From the NCBI RefSeq assembly GCF_002964975.1, contig NZ_PSZM01000040.1, forward strand, positions 124,001-188,000: 64,000 bases of DNA, in the 5' to 3' direction. How positions within the stretch are numbered: position 1 is the first letter of the stretch; each line of letters starts with the position of its first letter. The translations under genes were made by a program, and so were the position numbers. The DNA is from Apibacter adventoris (GTDB lineage: Bacteria > Bacteroidota > Bacteroidia > Flavobacteriales > Weeksellaceae). The notes below the pieces were generated by a model. That model did no database searches. It saw nothing but the letters and a program-made list of their open reading frames with translations, and was not told the origin of the DNA. Positions 62,517-64,000 of the stretch are shown one piece after another.

Positions 62517-62762
62517 TTACAGGCTTTTTTTGAATTGATCCCATGAAGTATAGTTTATTTCTCCTTTCTCATGTTTATCTAACCTTTCATCCATCAAAGT
62601 TTTATATTCATCTGAAAGCTCAAACTCATTTGCTTTTTGTTTAAGTATATCTTCCAGATAATTCTTTAACTTTCTACCTTCTTTTTCAGCCTGAATTTGA
62701 AGTAAAGCTAACGTCTGATTATCTAAAGAAACTTCTTTTCGTATTTTATGCTGTTGTAACAT
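62517..62762 (-). CDS. Antitoxin of the ParE/RelE-type module
   Basis: This 81-residue protein precedes the toxin gene by 6 bp on the same strand, the usual antitoxin-toxin order. The N-terminus (M-L-Q-Q-H-K-I-R-K-E-V-S-L-D) looks like a ribbon-helix-helix DNA-binding segment (L-A-L-L-Q-I-Q-A-E-K-E-G-R-K-L), and the C-terminal half is charged and presumably disordered (D-E-R-L-D-K-H-E-K-G-E), where the toxin would bind. A 7-bp dyad just upstream (62764-62780) is the likely autoregulatory operator. Confidence 0.78.
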   Translation of the reverse strand: MLQQHKIRKEVSLDNQTLALLQIQAEKEGRKLKNYLEDILKQKANEFELSDEYKTLMDERLDKHEKGEINYTSWDQFKKSL

Positions 62763-62763
62763 A

Positions 62764-62780
62764 ACTGTAATATTTACAGT
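62764..62780. promoter_or_regulatory. Dyad operator of the toxin-antitoxin module
   Basis: ACTGTAA-TAT-TTACAGT is a perfect 7-bp inverted repeat immediately upstream (2 bp) of the antitoxin start, where antitoxin-toxin complexes normally bind. The rest of the gene-free interval to 63104 (about 340 bp) holds only the two repeats annotated separately. Confidence 0.6.
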
Positions 62781-62814
62781 AAATATACGTAAATTATCGG
62801 AAGAGTAAAAAATT

Positions 62815-62847
62815 GTAAAAAATCCAAAATTTACTGTTGAGTTATAT
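62815..62847 (+). repeat. 33-bp dispersed inverted repeat, copy 2
   Basis: This noncoding segment equals the reverse complement of 56883-56915 at 31 of 33 positions. It lies between the antitoxin gene and the XRE repressor gene. The two copies enclose the Sak4/DUF3871/Rex-like/RadC/toxin genes in inverted orientation. Confidence 0.75.
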
Positions 62848-62970
62848 AAGAAGAAATGTAAAATTTAGATTTTTATGCACGTTTTTTCTAGGGATTATAT
62901 ATAAGATTATAGAAAAAGTGTGCATTATTTTATAAATCTGTATGATGTTAAAAATATAATATTCTTCTTT

Positions 62971-63023
62971 TCCTGGTTTATTGAAGATTATAAAAACCAG
63001 GAGATAAAGTATTTATAGTGAAA
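62971..63023 (+). repeat. CCAGGAG repeat copy 2 with internal hairpin
   Basis: This segment contains TATAAAAACCAGGAGA (62989-63004), shared with 56948-56963. It also carries a complementary TCCTGGTTT (62971-62979), giving a 9-bp stem with AAACCAGGA (62994-63002). A 19-bp stretch (62993-63011) also matches part of the ATPase coding sequence at 57812-57830 exactly. Confidence 0.5.
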
Positions 63024-63104
63024 GTGTGAAGTATTTAATTCTCCTCCTTAAAAGGTTAATATCAGAATTTTATAAAACTTAACAGATAGTATTAATAGCG
63101 TTTT

Positions 63105-63347
63105 TTAGTTCAGTTCTTCTACATTCAATAATTCTTTTACAGGAATTTCCAAAGCAACAGCAATTCTATAAAGAGTAAAAATGGTAGGATTAGTTCTTCC
63201 TGATTCTATTCTGGAAATATTGGTAGTATCAATTTCTCCTTCTATTTTTCCTACTAAATCTACTTGGGTTAATCCCTTAGATTCCCTTATTTCCTTAATT
63301 TTCTTACCTACAGTTTTAAGTAATTCAGATTTTTTCATTCTTGACAT
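63105..63347 (-). CDS. XRE-family helix-turn-helix repressor
   Basis: This 80-residue Cro/C1-type regulator has the HTH signature I-R-E-S-K-G-L-T-Q-V-D-L, then N-I-S-R-I-E-S-G-R-T-N-P-T and L-Y-R-I-A-V-A-L-E-I-P. The frame can be extended to an ATG at 63410, but the ATG at 63347 (or 63338) is preferred: the upstream part is unlike the family and overlaps the operator and divergent promoter. A dyad TTGAC-NN-GTCAA ends 3 bp before this ATG, suggesting autoregulation. It probably controls the divergent secreted-protein gene. Confidence 0.8.
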   Translation of the reverse strand: MSRMKKSELLKTVGKKIKEIRESKGLTQVDLVGKIEGEIDTTNISRIESGRTNPTIFTLYRIAVALEIPVKELLNVEELN

Positions 63348-63349
63348 AT

Positions 63350-63378
63350 TTGACAAGTCAAGTAAATCTTTATCTTTG
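63350..63378 (+). promoter_or_regulatory. Promoter of the 63420 gene overlapped by an XRE operator dyad
   Basis: TTG (63350-63352), an 18-bp spacer and a perfect TATCTTTG (63371-63378) form a plus-strand promoter. The TTGACAAGTCAA dyad (63350-63361) lies directly over the -33 element, the classic position for repression by the adjacent XRE protein. Confidence 0.6.
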
Positions 63379-63419
63379 TAAATATTAATGCCATTTATGG
63401 CAATATTCAAAATTTTATT

Positions 63420-63950
63420 ATGATGAAAAATATATTTATAATCTTATTCTCTCTAATAGTATTATTCTCCAATGCACAAAACCTTACGTTAGACGAATTA
63501 ATGACATTGCGTAAAAGTAATATAACAGAAGTAAAACATTATTTAACTAATAAGAATTGGGAGTTTAGTAGATATAAACAAGGAGGAAATAAAATACCAA
63601 ATATGTACGAATTTAATTATCAAAACTATATATCCACAGTATTATATATGGAACATCCAAAAGGAAATACAAATTTATCTCGGATAATAGTATTAACAAC
63701 AAGTGATAAAAAAGCACAAGAATATGCAGAAAGAGTATTATCATTTAATCCAAAACATTTACAAGGAAAATATGATGAATTGGCAATTGCTACCAATGTA
63801 TATCAAGGTGCTACAACAACATTTATATTCGAATCATACCAAACACCAGGAAGTAAATCACATTATTATCTGATTACAATATTAAATAATCAAGATTATA
63901 ATAAAAATTATCGAATTAATGCTCTCGTTTTTTATAAATTAAATACTTAA
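63420..63950 (+). CDS. Hypothetical secreted protein
   Basis: This 176-residue protein has a signal peptide (M-M-K-N-I-F-I-I-L-F-S-L, cleavage after N-A-Q); the start may be the first or second ATG (63420/63423). The mature part is an unrecognised alpha/beta domain with L-T-L-D-E-L-M-T-L-R-K near its start, which looks like a periplasmic or surface protein of this phylum. It is divergent from the XRE gene, whose operator overlaps its promoter, and is followed 3 bp later by another secreted-protein gene. Confidence 0.6.
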   Translation: MMKNIFIILFSLIVLFSNAQNLTLDELMTLRKSNITEVKHYLTNKNWEFSRYKQGGNKIPNMYEFNYQNYISTVLYMEHPKGNTNLSRIIVLTTSDKKAQEYAERVLSFNPKHLQGKYDELAIATNVYQGATTTFIFESYQTPGSKSHYYLITILNNQDYNKNYRINALVFYKLNT

Positions 63951-63953
63951 ACA

Positions 63954-64000
63954 ATGAAACATTTACTAACATTTCTATTAACACTATCAACATTAACAAT
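63954..64000 (+). CDS. Start of a secreted protein gene, cut by the window edge
   Basis: An ATG 3 bp after the previous stop opens a frame M-K-H-L-L-T-F-L-L-T-L-S-T-L-T that looks like a signal peptide and runs off the right edge. It is probably in the same operon as the preceding secreted protein. Confidence 0.5.
   Translation, partial: MKHLLTFLLTLSTLT

Larger units (their letters stand above)
52947..64000. mobile_element. Integrative element inserted at tRNA-Ser (left part; right end outside the window)
   Basis: From the tRNA-Ser 3' end to the window edge the gene content is that of a mobile element: tyrosine recombinase, SF2 helicase, Sak4-like ATPase, DUF3871, RadC-like protein, toxin-antitoxin remnant, XRE repressor and orphan genes, with no core gene. 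No conjugation (Tra/Mob) gene or phage structural gene is seen in this part, so it may be a conjugative, mobilizable or satellite element. The second att copy (a repeat of the tRNA 3' end) is not in the window. Confidence 0.75.

Noticed and set aside
53165-64000. Prophage
   Set aside because: No terminase, capsid, portal or tail gene is seen in this part; the recombination genes alone do not make it a phage.

Overview
The window looks like a chromosomal segment of a very AT-rich (by eye about 30% GC) member of the Flavobacteriia, Bacteroidota. The evidence is a 1408-residue protein with a type B type-IX-secretion sorting domain, BT_3928-, DUF1599- and DUF5606-type genes, no Shine-Dalgarno sequences, and many upstream TAnnTTTG boxes (the Bacteroidota -7 element). 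A low-GC Weeksellaceae such as Apibacter would fit, but that is a guess.

Layout. 1-5.1 kb is a stress/redox-flavoured cluster: the tail of a truncated aldo/keto reductase, a Cys-nucleophile alpha/beta hydrolase, three small cupins, a peroxiredoxin-like protein divergent from an HxlR regulator, a Crp/Fnr-type regulator and a tautomerase. 6.3-10 kb holds mazG and a metK-ruvX-def-DUF5606 operon. 11.1-15.4 kb is a less AT-rich minus-strand operon of two tandem FGGY sugar kinases and a GpsA-like dehydrogenase. 15.7-52.8 kb is mostly core genome: tsaD and tamB (start codons 3 bp apart), uvrC, a glycosyltransferase and deacetylase, htpG, carbonic anhydrase, mtaB, the giant T9SS protein, a sugar aminotransferase, CDF, MATE and MFS transporters, serB-folP, DUF1599-BT_3928-tpiA, gyrB, a TrmH-type methylase and asparaginase. 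A structured RNA candidate with its own promoter-like box and U-tract lies at 36.35-36.50 kb.

From 52.86 kb the character changes. A tRNA-Ser(GGA) gene is followed by a tyrosine recombinase and then a helicase, a RecA/Sak4-like ATPase, a DUF3871 protein, a RadC-like protein, a toxin-antitoxin remnant, an XRE repressor and unknown genes, running to the end of the window. This is the start of an integrative element at a tRNA gene; its far end is outside. Its most interesting cargo is a two-gene minus-strand operon (59.57-61.02 kb): a soluble 319-residue protein translationally coupled (ATGA) to a four-helix membrane protein, arranged like and faintly resembling phage lambda RexA/RexB. It is a candidate undescribed abortive-infection system. 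The element also carries noncoding repeats: a 33-bp inverted pair, a recurring AAACCAGGAGA word and a C-rich direct repeat.

Three genes are broken by single-base frameshifts (27.55, 29.28 and 62.41 kb), two of them in homopolymers. They may be real decay or sequence errors and should be checked against reads.
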